Of a stretch of 64,000 nt of DNA, positions 41,154 to 50,086 are shown piece after piece (position 1 is the first letter of the stretch; each line of letters begins with the position of its first letter). The position numbers and the translations under genes are program-made. Under the pieces are notes generated by a model that had not been told where the DNA came from, made no database searches, and was given only the letters and a program-made list of their open reading frames with translations. Where the stretch lies: the NCBI RefSeq assembly GCF_001457815.1, contig NZ_LN898221.1, positions 825,053-889,052 of the forward strand, in the 5' to 3' direction. This DNA comes from Vitreoscilla massiliensis (GTDB lineage: Bacteria > Pseudomonadota > Gammaproteobacteria > Burkholderiales > Neisseriaceae).

Positions 41154-41520
41154 GGTTTATACAGTCGAATATCTGACAGAGTTGCTAAGAAGAAGCCGCC
41201 AACACACGACCACCCACACGGTGCATTGTAAACCCATCACCGACCTTATTGATAATGAATCTTGTTAATATTTGTCAAATCCAGCACAAAAACCACGCCA
41301 GCGCTGTGTTTGTGACTTGTTCATTGCGAATATTACTGTGTGCACACAGATAAGATGAAGATTTTACAGGCCGCTTACTGATGTCTGTTTAACACATTCT
41401 GTTATCTGTTTTTAATCTGCTACACCCTGTTGCGCACGCAAGATTAGGCCATGCAGCCAAAACGGCGGTCACAACAGCAATGACAACTATGCCCACACAG
41501 CCCAATCAATCCAAAGCCAT

Positions 41521-41950
41521 GATGACAGATAATTTAAACCAAATACATGGTTTTACAAACTAAGTAGCGCTTACAGGCCACTTGTATTGTGTAATCAATC
41601 AGCAATGTAGTTTTGCTACGCCTTATATAGCTTACAGGCCGCATATGTCGCTTCCTAAGCCCATCGTATAATTTTGCAAACTATGGTCAACTTACAAGCC
41701 ACTTATGTCACGTCTTAAACCAACGATATGGTTTTGCAAACGCTGTACTGTTTACAGGCCGCATAAACCGCGTAATTAAGCCATCGATGTGGTTGTGCTA
41801 AGCCTTATGTGGCTTACAAGCCGCTTATGTCACCTCTTAAGACTACAGTATGGTTTTTACAAACGCTGTGTTGTTACAGGCCGCTAGTATTGTTTCATCA
41901 ATCAGTAATGTGGTCTTGCTAAGCCTTATGTGACTTACAGGCCGCATATT
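41521..41950. repeat. Tandem array of about seven 60-62-bp units, each headed by a DUS or degraded DUS
   Basis: TTACAGGCC or TTACAAGCC heads units at 41571, 41632, 41692, 41752, 41814, 41874 and 41935, giving spacings of 61, 60, 60, 62, 60 and 61 bases, with a headless partial unit at 41521-41570. Units fall into sub-types: those near 41571 and 41874 share TATTG-T-ATCAATCAG-AATGT, while those near 41692 and 41814 share CTTATGTCAC-TCTTAA and AAACGCTGT. No open frame is conserved. A further DUS at 41364 lies to the left. The array fills the space between the DUF445 gene's 3' end and the RND gene's start. Confidence 0.88.
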
Positions 41951-41966
41951 TTGCTTCTTAACCGCA

Positions 41967-43271
41967 TTACATCAGCCAACCCGACACCACATAAATGACC
42001 AAGCCGACCAAGCCGCCGACCAGAGTGCCGTTGATGCGGATGTATTGTAAATCCTTGCCCACGCTCAATTCCAATTTTTGCACTAACTCTTGGCTGTCCC
42101 AAGATTTGACTTTTTCGGACACATAGTCGGCCACGGTGGATTTGTATTGCTCTACCGCCTCGCGCACCCACAAAGACACACGCGCATCAAAGCGGCGCAA
42201 CACTTCTGGCTGTGCCGCGCCTTGTATCAGCATTTGGTTCATCATTTTCAACACTTGCTGCATCAGCATCGAATCGCTTTTGGCGGCATCACTCTCACTC
42301 CATTGCTGCAAACTCAGCCACGAGTGTTGAATGAACTGCTGTACCGCGTCGGAATTGATGATGCCGTCTTTGGCTTGGTTTAAGCGGCGGTGCATGATGG
42401 GCGAAAATTCCAGCGCCCAAATCAATTGGTTCATTTTGCGCTCAACGCCGGCGCGCATCGCATGCGCATCGTCGTTAATCACTTCTTCGCAATAATTGTC
42501 GGCCCAATCGAGCACTTTGCGCGCCACCCAACCATCAACCATATCAACCGCGCTGCCTTTGAACGCAGCCACCAAGCGGTCCCAACTGGAAGGATTGTCT
42601 TTTTTGACTTTGGCCGCCCACGAATTGATGTTGTCTTCGAGCAATTGGCGCGTTTCTTCGTGTCTGAGCCAAGCGCGAATTTGCTCTAATAAACCGATGA
42701 AGAAGATTTGATGGTAGCCATAGCCTTGCACCATGCGCAGCATTTGTGACAAGGTGTGCCCCAAACTCTTGCCATCGTATTGTTGTTTTAATAACTGCCC
42801 CAAAAACAGCGACATTTGTTCGGGCTTGATGGCACGCATCAGCGTGGGAATTTGTTTGACCACAAAAGGCGCCACCAGCGCTTGATGCTCAATATCGGCA
42901 AGCCAATCTAAAAACTTGCGGCTGGGTTGTAGGTAATACACTTTTTTGGCTATGGCCTTTTGTTCTAAAAAATTGTTCTGAATAAATTGCCCCAAGCTGT
43001 CGGCAATACGAGCTTGGTTGCGCGGCAAAATCGCGGTATGCGGTATGGGCAAGCCCAGTGGGTGGCGAAACAAGGCCACCACGGCGAACCAGTCGGCCAG
43101 AGCGCCCACCATCGCCGCTTCGGCAAACGCCTTCACATAACCGAGCCACGGATAACGCGTCACATACCAGCTGCTCACCACAAACACCACCGCCACCAAC
43201 ACCAATAACAGCGTCGCAATGGTGCGCACGCGCTGCAACTTCTTGGCGGCTTCGTTGGGATGGGTCATCAT
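41967..43271 (-). CDS. DUF445 family membrane protein (YjiN-like)
   Basis: A 434-residue protein with two helices near the N-terminus, AKKLQRVRTIATLLLVLVAV and KAFAEAAMVGALADWFAVVA, the latter containing the ALADWFAVVALFRHPLGLP-like signature of DUF445, and a C-terminal helix. The long central part is helical and periplasmic or cytoplasmic, with conserved RIADSLGQFIQNNFL and an amphipathic coil. Family function is unknown; it is widely called YjiN. The start ATG at 43269-43271 follows AGGAAAACAGT. Its 3' side runs into the DUS-containing tandem array. Confidence 0.9.
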   Translation of the reverse strand: MMTHPNEAAKKLQRVRTIATLLLVLVAVVFVVSSWYVTRYPWLGYVKAFAEAAMVGALADWFAVVALFRHPLGLPIPHTAILPRNQARIADSLGQFIQNNFLEQKAIAKKVYYLQPSRKFLDWLADIEHQALVAPFVVKQIPTLMRAIKPEQMSLFLGQLLKQQYDGKSLGHTLSQMLRMVQGYGYHQIFFIGLLEQIRAWLRHEETRQLLEDNINSWAAKVKKDNPSSWDRLVAAFKGSAVDMVDGWVARKVLDWADNYCEEVINDDAHAMRAGVERKMNQLIWALEFSPIMHRRLNQAKDGIINSDAVQQFIQHSWLSLQQWSESDAAKSDSMLMQQVLKMMNQMLIQGAAQPEVLRRFDARVSLWVREAVEQYKSTVADYVSEKVKSWDSQELVQKLELSVGKDLQYIRINGTLVGGLVGLVIYVVSGWLM

Positions 43272-43354
43272 ACTGTTTTCCTCATGACAAGCACTCGGCT
43301 GCTCATTCTACACGGGTATGCGCTGCCAAGCCGCAACAAGCGGCCTGTAAATCT

Positions 43355-43870
43355 TCAGCGCAACACCACCTCATTGCTGACTTCATTGCTGTGCGCCTGC
43401 CCAGCATGGCGCGGTATGTGGCTGATTAACACTGCCGTCATTTGCTCCAAGGCCTTTTCCAAACCTTGTTGGTACAAACCATCGGCAAAGTCTTTGCCCA
43501 AATCACGGCATATCGCTTGCCACACCGCCGCATCAACTTGCTTGCTGATGCCGCGGTCGGCAACGATTTCGATGGCGCGGTCGGCGCAAGACACGTACAA
43601 CAACACGCCGGTATTGTAAGCGGTGTCCCACACTTCCAAGCTGCCAAAATACTGCCGTGCCCGTTGCCGTGGCGTGACCCCCGACAACACCGCCATGGTT
43701 TCCATATTCGATTCAATCACAAAGCGAATTTGCCCCATGTGCACAGCTTCCGATTCACCAATTAAGCGCTCCAAACGGCTGAGCACGGTTTGTGGAAACC
43801 ATTTTTTGATGCGCCAACTGGGCAAACGCCAGTGTTGCCATAAGCGCTGTATGCGATTGTTGTTCACCAT
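43355..43870 (-). CDS. TPM-domain protein, second of a pair (YgcG family)
   Basis: A 171-residue protein with a TPM (DUF477) domain but no signal peptide and no Gly-rich tail: RLERLIGESEAVHMGQIRFV, RARQYFGSLEVWDTAYNTGV, LLYVSCADRAIEIVADRGIS and FADGLYQQGLEKALEQMTAVL. The start is the ATG at 43868-43870, whose first base is shared with the stop codon of the preceding TPM gene, so it is translationally coupled. An earlier in-frame start exists but only by translating the Gly-rich coding strand of the neighbour in another frame. TPM proteins of this type occur with LemA and act on membrane protein quality, by association only. Confidence 0.85.
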   Translation of the reverse strand: MVNNNRIQRLWQHWRLPSWRIKKWFPQTVLSRLERLIGESEAVHMGQIRFVIESNMETMAVLSGVTPRQRARQYFGSLEVWDTAYNTGVLLYVSCADRAIEIVADRGISKQVDAAVWQAICRDLGKDFADGLYQQGLEKALEQMTAVLISHIPRHAGQAHSNEVSNEVVLR

Positions 43871-44748
43871 TACCAATCTCCCGAAGCGCCACCGCCACTG
43901 AAACTGCCGCCGCCACCGCTGAAGCCACCACCGCCGCCTCCGCCATAGCTGCCGCCACCAAAACCGCCACCGCCGCCCCAGTGTCCGCCGCCTCCACCGC
44001 CAGGGAACACCATAGCCCCCGCGCCGAGAATAAGGCTGAACACAAACACGCCCGCGGCCACGGCCAAGGCCACCAGTAGACCGGTGCCAAAAAACAAACA
44101 CGCGCCTGCTGACACCACCGCACCGATGACACTGCCCAAAAAGCCGCCAAAAATGCGTTTTAAGAACGAGGCCAAGAAAATCAACGGTATCAGCAAGGCC
44201 ATCCACGAGCCGCCACCGTCGTCATTGCTGTGCTGCGGCGGTTCGGGCAATTTTTCGCCGGCAATCAAGCCTTGTAATTTGTCTACCGCGGCGGTGATGC
44301 CGGCGGCGTAATCGCCTTGTTGAAACGCAGGTCGCACGTTTTCCGACAAGATGCGGTAAGCATCGACATCGGTAATCACGCCTTCCAAACCGCGACCAAC
44401 CAAGATTTGGTTTTTGCGGTCGTCTTTGGCGATGAGCAACAACACGCCATCGTCTTCTTTGGCGCGCCCCAATTGCCAACGGTCGACCACGCGCATGCCA
44501 TAGGTAAACGCGTCTTCAGGCGCGGTGGTATTCACCGTCAACACCACAATTTGCGTGCCTTTGCTTTGGGCATACTGTTCCAATTGTTGATTCAATTGCG
44601 CTTGCTCGCTGGCGCTGAGCATGTGAGCCGTGTCCATGACAGGCTGGGTGAGTTTGGGTATGGCTTGCAAGTCTAGCGCATGCGCTGTGCCCAACATCAG
44701 GGTCAGCAATGTGAACCACATCAAGGCGGCCTGTAACACACGTTGCAT
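43870..44748 (-). CDS. TPM-domain protein with glycine-rich C-terminus (YgcG family)
   Basis: A 292-residue protein: signal peptide (MWFTLLTLMLGTAHA), TPM domain at about residues 30-160 (VMDTAHMLSASEQAQLNQQL, GTQIVVLTVNTTAPEDAFTY, DDGVLLLIAKDDRKNQILVG, GLEGVITDVDAYRI), two or three membrane helices, then a glycine/serine tail of repeated GGGGG-F/S-GGG runs ending GGASGDW. This architecture matches E. coli YgcG and Neisseria relatives that sit after lemA. The start follows GGAGG. A DUS (44726) is embedded at the signal-peptide coding. Part of the lemA-TPM-TPM operon. Confidence 0.92.
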   Translation of the reverse strand: MQRVLQAALMWFTLLTLMLGTAHALDLQAIPKLTQPVMDTAHMLSASEQAQLNQQLEQYAQSKGTQIVVLTVNTTAPEDAFTYGMRVVDRWQLGRAKEDDGVLLLIAKDDRKNQILVGRGLEGVITDVDAYRILSENVRPAFQQGDYAAGITAAVDKLQGLIAGEKLPEPPQHSNDDGGGSWMALLIPLIFLASFLKRIFGGFLGSVIGAVVSAGACLFFGTGLLVALAVAAGVFVFSLILGAGAMVFPGGGGGGHWGGGGGFGGGSYGGGGGGGFSGGGGSFSGGGASGDW

Positions 44749-44808
44749 CTGAGCCTCCTTCTTTCTTCTATAATGCTTGCTTAAACTGCGCTCATGTATG
44801 GTCAAGTG

Positions 44809-44845
44809 CTTACAGGCCGCATATTCATACATAAGCGGCCTGTAA
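44809..44845. repeat. Inverted DUS pair between lemA and the TPM genes
   Basis: TTACAGGCCGC and GCGGCCTGTAA with a loop of about 13 bases. It lies within the lemA-TPM operon, so it may act as an attenuator rather than a full stop. Confidence 0.7.
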
Positions 44846-44861
44846 ACCCAAGTCTAGTGCC

Positions 44862-45443
44862 TCAGAAGCTGACTTTGGGTGCCGTACTGATGGCTTTTTC
44901 ATTTTCGACGGTGAAATTCGGGCGCACTTGCATGCCGAACATCTTCGCGGTCAAATTATTAGGGAATTGGCGCACGGTGGTGTTGTAAGTCTGCACCGAT
45001 TCAATGTAACGACTTCGAGCCACGGCGATGCGGTTTTCCGTGCCTTCCAATTGTTTTTGCAAATCCATGAAATTGGCATTGGCCTTCAGTTCGGGGTATT
45101 TCTCCACCACCACCATCAATTTTGACAAGGCACTGGTCAAGCCATTTTGGGCATCGCTAAAGGCTTTCAATTGTTGCTCATTGGTGGCGGTGTCGCCAGT
45201 CAATTGCACCGAGCCAACTTTAGCACGTGCCTCAGTCACTTCGGTCAACACTTCTTTTTCGTGTTTGGCATAGCCTTGTACCGTGGCCACCAAATTGGGC
45301 ACCAACTCAGCGCGGCGTTGGTATTGGTTCAGAACGTCCGACCATCTGGCATTGGCCGCTTCGTCTTGGCTTTGCATGGTGTTGTAACCACAGCCAGACA
45401 GACTCACTGCCAATACCATTGCTGCCATCCATTGTTTAAGCAT
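44862..45443 (-). CDS. lemA: LemA family lipoprotein
   Basis: A 193-residue protein with a lipobox-like LSGCGYN at residue 17-20, then a helical LemA domain: ARWSDVLNQYQRRAELVPNL, VATVQGYAKHEKEVLTEVTE, and FMDLQKQLEGTENRIAVARS with YNTTVRQFPNNL close to the end. LemA proteins are anchored in the membrane with a periplasmic/outside helical bundle; their role is unclear. The ATG at 45441-45443 follows AGGAAG; an ATG upstream at 45473 would delete the signal peptide order. First gene of the lemA-TPM-TPM set. Confidence 0.93.
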   Translation of the reverse strand: MLKQWMAAMVLAVSLSGCGYNTMQSQDEAANARWSDVLNQYQRRAELVPNLVATVQGYAKHEKEVLTEVTEARAKVGSVQLTGDTATNEQQLKAFSDAQNGLTSALSKLMVVVEKYPELKANANFMDLQKQLEGTENRIAVARSRYIESVQTYNTTVRQFPNNLTAKMFGMQVRPNFTVENEKAISTAPKVSF

Positions 45444-45510
45444 TTTGTCTTCCTTCTTGTTGTTGGCGGCCACATAACAGTAAGTGGCGCCGATTTATTC
45501 TCAATGCCTG

Positions 45511-46698
45511 CTAAGCAGACCGTCTGGCGGCGGTATAACGGTTCAGATGATACACCGCCATGCCCAATAACAAACCCCAAAATGCACTGCTAATGCCCCA
45601 CAACTGTATGCCCGAGGCCGCGGCCAATAAGGTAAACAGCGCTGCTTCACGCGTGTCGGCATCGGCCACCGCCGTCACCAAATTGCCGATGAGCGTGCTC
45701 AAAATGGCGATGCCGGCCAAAGTCAGCAACAAAGTCTTGGGCAAAGCGCCAAACAACATCACCACCATGCCCCCCATCAACACCACGCCGAAATTCATCA
45801 CCCCATTCACCAACATCGCCTTATAGCGCTGTTTGGGGTCGGCATCGACATCATCGCCCATGCAAATGGCCGCACTGATGGCCGCCAAATTGAGCATGAA
45901 CGCACCAAAAGGAGCGAACAGCATCGTGATCAAACCGGTTGACACCATAATCGGCGACACCGGCGGCCTGTAACCGTGGCTGTGCAATACCGCCACACCG
46001 GGGATGTTTTGCGTGCTCAAGGTAATCAAAAACAGCGGTATGCCCAAGCTCAACAGCGTTTGCCAATCAAATACCGGCGTCACCCACTCCAAACTCGGCC
46101 ACTGCCAATGCAACAGCTCAAAATGCATGCTGCCCGATAGATAAGCATATGCCGCACCAACAAACAGCATCAGCAGCAAACTGTATTTCGGCCAAAATTG
46201 CTTGCTGAGCAAATACGCGCCCAGCATCAACACCACCATCGCCGCATCGCTTTGCATGGAAGTAAATATGCCCATGCCAAAATTAATCAAGATGCCGGCC
46301 AGCATTGCCGCGGCAATATTGGCGGGTATGTGTTTCACCATCCACGCAAACAAACCACTCAGACCCAATAACACCGCCAAAAATCCCGCAAAAATCGACG
46401 CACCCAAGGCTTCATTCAAAGGAACCCCTGACGTCAGCGCGATTAAAGCTGCTCCAGGCGTCGACCACGCAATGTAAATCGGCACGCGATAGCGCCACGA
46501 CAAGGCCATGCTGGCAATGCCGCTGAGCAAGGCCAAAATGGTAAACCAAGAGGTGATTTGCGCCGAGGTCGCGCCCAAAGAGTTGGCGGCCTGAAAGATG
46601 ATGACGGCCGCACTGCCCCAAGACACGATTAACATCGTAAAAGAAGCGGTGACATGCGATGGCTTCAGCCATGAGTCCTGAGGAGCAGAATTGTGCAT
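45511..46698 (-). CDS. benE: BenE family benzoate:H+ symporter
   Basis: A 395-residue transporter with about 12 helices. It matches BenE: GWGSAAVIIFQAANSLGATS near helix 1, WRYRVPIYIAWSTPGAALIA, and GIPLFLITLSTQNIPGVAVL followed by a MGDDVDADPKQRY loop. BenE imports benzoate in Acinetobacter and others; E. coli YdcO is an uncharacterised member. No benzoate catabolic genes are near, so the substrate is uncertain. A DUS lies at 45963 inside the gene. Monocistronic, start at 46698. Confidence 0.9.
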   Translation of the reverse strand: MHNSAPQDSWLKPSHVTASFTMLIVSWGSAAVIIFQAANSLGATSAQITSWFTILALLSGIASMALSWRYRVPIYIAWSTPGAALIALTSGVPLNEALGASIFAGFLAVLLGLSGLFAWMVKHIPANIAAAMLAGILINFGMGIFTSMQSDAAMVVLMLGAYLLSKQFWPKYSLLLMLFVGAAYAYLSGSMHFELLHWQWPSLEWVTPVFDWQTLLSLGIPLFLITLSTQNIPGVAVLHSHGYRPPVSPIMVSTGLITMLFAPFGAFMLNLAAISAAICMGDDVDADPKQRYKAMLVNGVMNFGVVLMGGMVVMLFGALPKTLLLTLAGIAILSTLIGNLVTAVADADTREAALFTLLAAASGIQLWGISSAFWGLLLGMAVYHLNRYTAARRSA

Positions 46699-46913
46699 CT
46701 TGATATGTATCGTCAGAAGGAAGCTGTTTTGCGCAAAATCCTAACACGACTGCTTTGATTGCGCCACGATGGCGCAATTTCATTGACGACAACGGATATT
46801 TTTCGTGTAATGTCTCTAGTGGGTAAACATCTGTAATGTTTTAATATATTTGATAAATTTATTTACAGGCCGCATGGGGGTTTTGATTTACCCCAAGGCG
46901 GCGGATTTCTCGA

Positions 46914-46942
46914 TTGCCCTACAGGCGTGGGTCGCATACAAT
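46914..46942 (+). promoter_or_regulatory. Sigma70-type promoter of the polyamine transport operon
   Basis: TTGCCC at 46914-46919 and TACAAT at 46937-46942 are 17 bases apart; the start of transcription should be near 46949, giving a leader of about 85 bases. A DUS and a short GC-rich dyad lie just upstream (46861-46905). No clear operator is seen. Confidence 0.6.
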
Positions 46943-47033
46943 CGCCCTGAAAAAAGACTGCCACAAGCATATTCTGTGTATCACCACGTTGTGATTACTT
47001 TGTCATTGACGCATTAATGGAGCATGGCCCGAT

Positions 47034-48155
47034 ATGACCGCAACCCCTACCGAAACCACCAAAACACCGTATTTGCAAATACAAGGCTTGGTGAAAAAAT
47101 ACGGCGACAATTACGCCGTTGACAATGTCGACTTGAACATCGAACGCCATGAAATCTTTGCCTTATTGGGCAGCTCAGGCAGTGGTAAATCCACCTTGCT
47201 ACGCATGCTTGCTGGCATGGAACGACCGTCACAAGGCAAAATCTTGCTCGATGGTTTGGATGTGACTTACCAAGCGCCGTATGAACGCCCGATTAACATG
47301 ATGTTCCAAAGCTATGCCTTGTTCCCGCACATGAGTGTCGAGCAAAACATTGCCTTTGGCTTAAAACAAGACAAGATGGTCAAGGGTGAAATCGATACCC
47401 GCGTTGAAGAAATGCTGAAACTGGTGCAGATGACCAAGTTTGCCAAACGCAAGCCACACCAATTGTCTGGCGGTCAGCAACAGCGCATCGCCTTGGCGCG
47501 CTCTTTGGCCAAACGTCCAAAATTATTGTTATTGGACGAGCCTTTGGGCGCTTTGGACAAAAAATTGCGCCAACAAACGCAATTGGAATTGGTCAACATG
47601 CTGGAACAAGTCGGCGTGACTTGCATCATGGTGACGCACGACCAAGAAGAAGCGATGACCATGGCCACCCGTGTGGCCATTATGTCCGATGGCAAATTGC
47701 GCCAAGTCGGCACACCGCGCGAAATCTACGACTTTCCTAACAGCCGCTTTACTGCTGAGTTCATTGGTGAAACCAACATCATCGCCGGTGAAGTGATTGA
47801 AGACGCTGCTGATTATTGCGTCATTGCCAGCAAGGAATTGAGTCGTCCTGTGCGTTTGGGTCATGGCATTACCGGCCCTGAAGACCAAGACATTTGGGTC
47901 AGCTTGCGGCCTGAAGACGTGAATTTGAGCCGCAACAAACCCACAGCCGATTTCAACTGGGAAGAAGGCAAGGTCAAAGAGATTGCCTATTTGGGCAGCT
48001 TCGCCATTTTCCATGTGGAATTAACCAGTGGCAAAATCATCAAGTCTACTGTTGCCTCTTCGCGCTGGTATTTGGCCGACGAAGAGCCGCCAACTTGGGA
48101 TGAGACTGTATACGTGTCATGGCGCGACAATATGCCTGTGCCATTGACCCGCTAG
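47034..48155 (+). CDS. potG: Polyamine ABC transporter ATP-binding protein (PotG/PotA type)
   Basis: A 373-residue ATPase. Walker A GSSGSGKSTLLRML, signature LSGGQQQRIALARSL, Walker B LLLLDEPLGALDKKL and a C-terminal TOBE domain (EDQDIWVSLRPEDVNL) that regulates polyamine importers. The close match of the N-terminal region (FALLGSSGSGKST, PINMMFQSYALFPHMSVEQN) is to putrescine importer PotG. It energises the PotH/PotI permeases encoded next. The ATG at 47034 has GGAG about 12 bases upstream, longer than usual. The substrate-binding protein (PotF-like) is not in this operon. Confidence 0.93.
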   Translation: MTATPTETTKTPYLQIQGLVKKYGDNYAVDNVDLNIERHEIFALLGSSGSGKSTLLRMLAGMERPSQGKILLDGLDVTYQAPYERPINMMFQSYALFPHMSVEQNIAFGLKQDKMVKGEIDTRVEEMLKLVQMTKFAKRKPHQLSGGQQQRIALARSLAKRPKLLLLDEPLGALDKKLRQQTQLELVNMLEQVGVTCIMVTHDQEEAMTMATRVAIMSDGKLRQVGTPREIYDFPNSRFTAEFIGETNIIAGEVIEDAADYCVIASKELSRPVRLGHGITGPEDQDIWVSLRPEDVNLSRNKPTADFNWEEGKVKEIAYLGSFAIFHVELTSGKIIKSTVASSRWYLADEEPPTWDETVYVSWRDNMPVPLTR

Positions 48156-48165
48156 GAGTACCGTG

Positions 48166-49131
48166 ATGAAACAAACCAACTTAAGCAGCGTGATTGGGCG
48201 CTGGTTTGTGATTGCCGTGCCTTATGTGTGGTTATTGGTGTTGTTCTTGATTCCGTTTTTGATTGTGTTAAAAATCAGTTTCGCCGAACAAGACATCGCC
48301 ATTCCGCCGTACACGCCGTTGGTCAGCACCGATTCCAACATGGGTCGGGTGGTGGTGCAAGCATCTTACCTCAATTATGCCGACATCTTCAAAGATTTCT
48401 GGCAATCATTGGGACAGATTTTCAATCCGCTGCACAACGGCAATGGTGAAAACATCTATTTGCAGACGTATTGGTCGTCGGTAAAAACCGCGCTGATGGT
48501 GACGGTATTGTGCTTGATTTTCGGTTATCCGATTGCTTACGCGATTTCGCGTGTGCGTGAGGACATCCGCAATGGCGTGTTGTTATTGATTATGTTGCCA
48601 TTCTGGACTTCGTTCTTATTGCGTGTGTACGCATGGATGGGCATTTTGAGCACCACTGGCTTGCTCAATACGTGGTTGCAGCAATGGGGCATCATCAACC
48701 AGCCTTTGGACTTATTCTATAACCAATTCTCGCTGATTTTGGTGATGGTTTACGCCTACCTGCCTTTCATGATTTTGCCTTTGTACACGCAATTGCTGAA
48801 GCTAGATCACCGTTTGCTGGAAGCAGCCGGTGATTTGGGCGCGTCGCCGATTAAGTCGTTCCTCACCATCACCTTGCCCTTATCGAAAGTGGGCATGATT
48901 GCGGGCTCGATGTTGGTGTTCATCCCTTGCGTGGGCGAGTATGTGATTCCAGAATTGGTCGGTGGCCCAGAAAACCTGATGATCGGTAAAGTCTTATGGC
49001 AAGCCTTCTTTGACCAAAACAACTGGCCACTTGCATCTGCCGTGGCTGTGATTATGGTGTTGTTATTGGTGGTGCCGATTGCCATCTTCCACCGCTATGA
49101 AAACCGTGAAATCGAGGGAGAAAACGCATGA
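48166..49131 (+). CDS. potH: Polyamine ABC transporter permease (PotH/PotB type)
   Basis: A 321-residue inner-membrane permease with six to seven helices and the EAA loop LLEAAGDLGASPIKSFLTIT that contacts the ATPase. The loop between helices near residues 40-90 is long, as in PotH (IPPYTPLVSTDSNM). Two overlapping starts exist, GTG at 48163 and ATG at 48166; the latter has GGAG seven bases upstream. It overlaps the next permease gene by four bases. It forms a heterodimer with the PotI-type product to move putrescine or spermidine inwards. Confidence 0.92.
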   Translation: MKQTNLSSVIGRWFVIAVPYVWLLVLFLIPFLIVLKISFAEQDIAIPPYTPLVSTDSNMGRVVVQASYLNYADIFKDFWQSLGQIFNPLHNGNGENIYLQTYWSSVKTALMVTVLCLIFGYPIAYAISRVREDIRNGVLLLIMLPFWTSFLLRVYAWMGILSTTGLLNTWLQQWGIINQPLDLFYNQFSLILVMVYAYLPFMILPLYTQLLKLDHRLLEAAGDLGASPIKSFLTITLPLSKVGMIAGSMLVFIPCVGEYVIPELVGGPENLMIGKVLWQAFFDQNNWPLASAVAVIMVLLLVVPIAIFHRYENREIEGENA

Positions 49132-50024
49132 GTTCAGGTTCACACAAACTCTCTTGGTTCTTAAAATGCTCGCTGGCTTTGGGTTTGCTGTTTTTGTACA
49201 TCCCTTTGTTCATCTTGGTCATCTACTCGTTTAACGATTCCAAACTGGTGACGGTTTGGGGCGGCTTCTCGACCAAATGGTATGGCATTTTGATGGACAA
49301 CGATGTGATTTTAAGTGCCGCATGGTTGTCGATTAAATTGGCGGCGATGTCGTCGTTGGCGGCAGTGGTGCTGGGTACTTTGGCCGCTTACGCTCTAGCG
49401 CGCATCAAACGCTTCAAAGGCTCAACCTTGTTCGCTGGCATGGTGTCTGCACCGATGGTGATGCCCGATGTGATTACTGGCTTGTCGATGTTGCTGCTGA
49501 TCATCCAAGTGCAAATGTTCTTACAAAACACGCCTGCATTGGAATGGCTGTACTTCGACCGTGGCTTGTTCACCGTGTGGTTGGGTCATACTACTTTGTG
49601 TTTGGCCTATGTGACGGTGGTCATCCGCGCACGTTTGAGCGAATTGGATCAAAACTTGGAAGATGCGGCGATGGACTTGGGTGCTCGTCCGTTGAAAATC
49701 TTCTTTTTGATTACCTTGCCGTTGATTATGCCGGCGTTGGCTTCGGGTTTCTTGCTCGGCATTACCTTGTCGCTCGATGATGTGGTAATCACCTCGTTCT
49801 TGTCTGGCCCTGGTTCATCGACTTTGCCACAGGTGATTTTCTCGAAAATCAAACTGGGCTTGGACCCGCAGATGAATGCTCTAGCAACCATCATGATTGC
49901 TATTGTGGGCACCATCGTCATCATCTTGAATTGGCTGATGATGCGGCAAACCACCAAGCGCGAACGCGAAATGGCTGAGGCCTACCGCCAAGGCGCAACA
50001 CAAGAAAGCAATACTGCAGTATAG
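49128..50024 (+). CDS. potI: Polyamine ABC transporter permease (PotI/PotC type)
   Basis: A 298-residue permease with about six helices; the EAA loop is LEDAAMDLGARPLKIFFLIT, followed by LPLIMPALASGFLLGITLS. It starts within the stop codon of potH (ATGA overlap), which signals translational coupling. Its role is the second half of the transmembrane pore for polyamine uptake. Compared with PotI it lacks nothing obvious. Followed 62 bases later by the PuuB-like gene. Confidence 0.92.
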   Translation: MSSGSHKLSWFLKCSLALGLLFLYIPLFILVIYSFNDSKLVTVWGGFSTKWYGILMDNDVILSAAWLSIKLAAMSSLAAVVLGTLAAYALARIKRFKGSTLFAGMVSAPMVMPDVITGLSMLLLIIQVQMFLQNTPALEWLYFDRGLFTVWLGHTTLCLAYVTVVIRARLSELDQNLEDAAMDLGARPLKIFFLITLPLIMPALASGFLLGITLSLDDVVITSFLSGPGSSTLPQVIFSKIKLGLDPQMNALATIMIAIVGTIVIILNWLMMRQTTKREREMAEAYRQGATQESNTAV

Positions 50025-50086
50025 TATTCACACCCAGCCCTGTAGCAATGTACTACGGGGCTTTTTACTACAAGGAGATTGCCTAT

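Noticed and set aside
41521..41950. CRISPR array
   Set aside because: The spacing is regular, but the sequence between the short repeated words is itself similar from unit to unit, the repeat is the genome-wide uptake word, and there are no cas genes.
43355..44206. Long minus-strand frame starting inside the Gly-rich TPM gene
   Set aside because: Its first 112 residues are an out-of-frame reading of the Gly-rich repeats (runs of Arg/Trp). The true start is the ATG at 43870 that overlaps the TPM stop.
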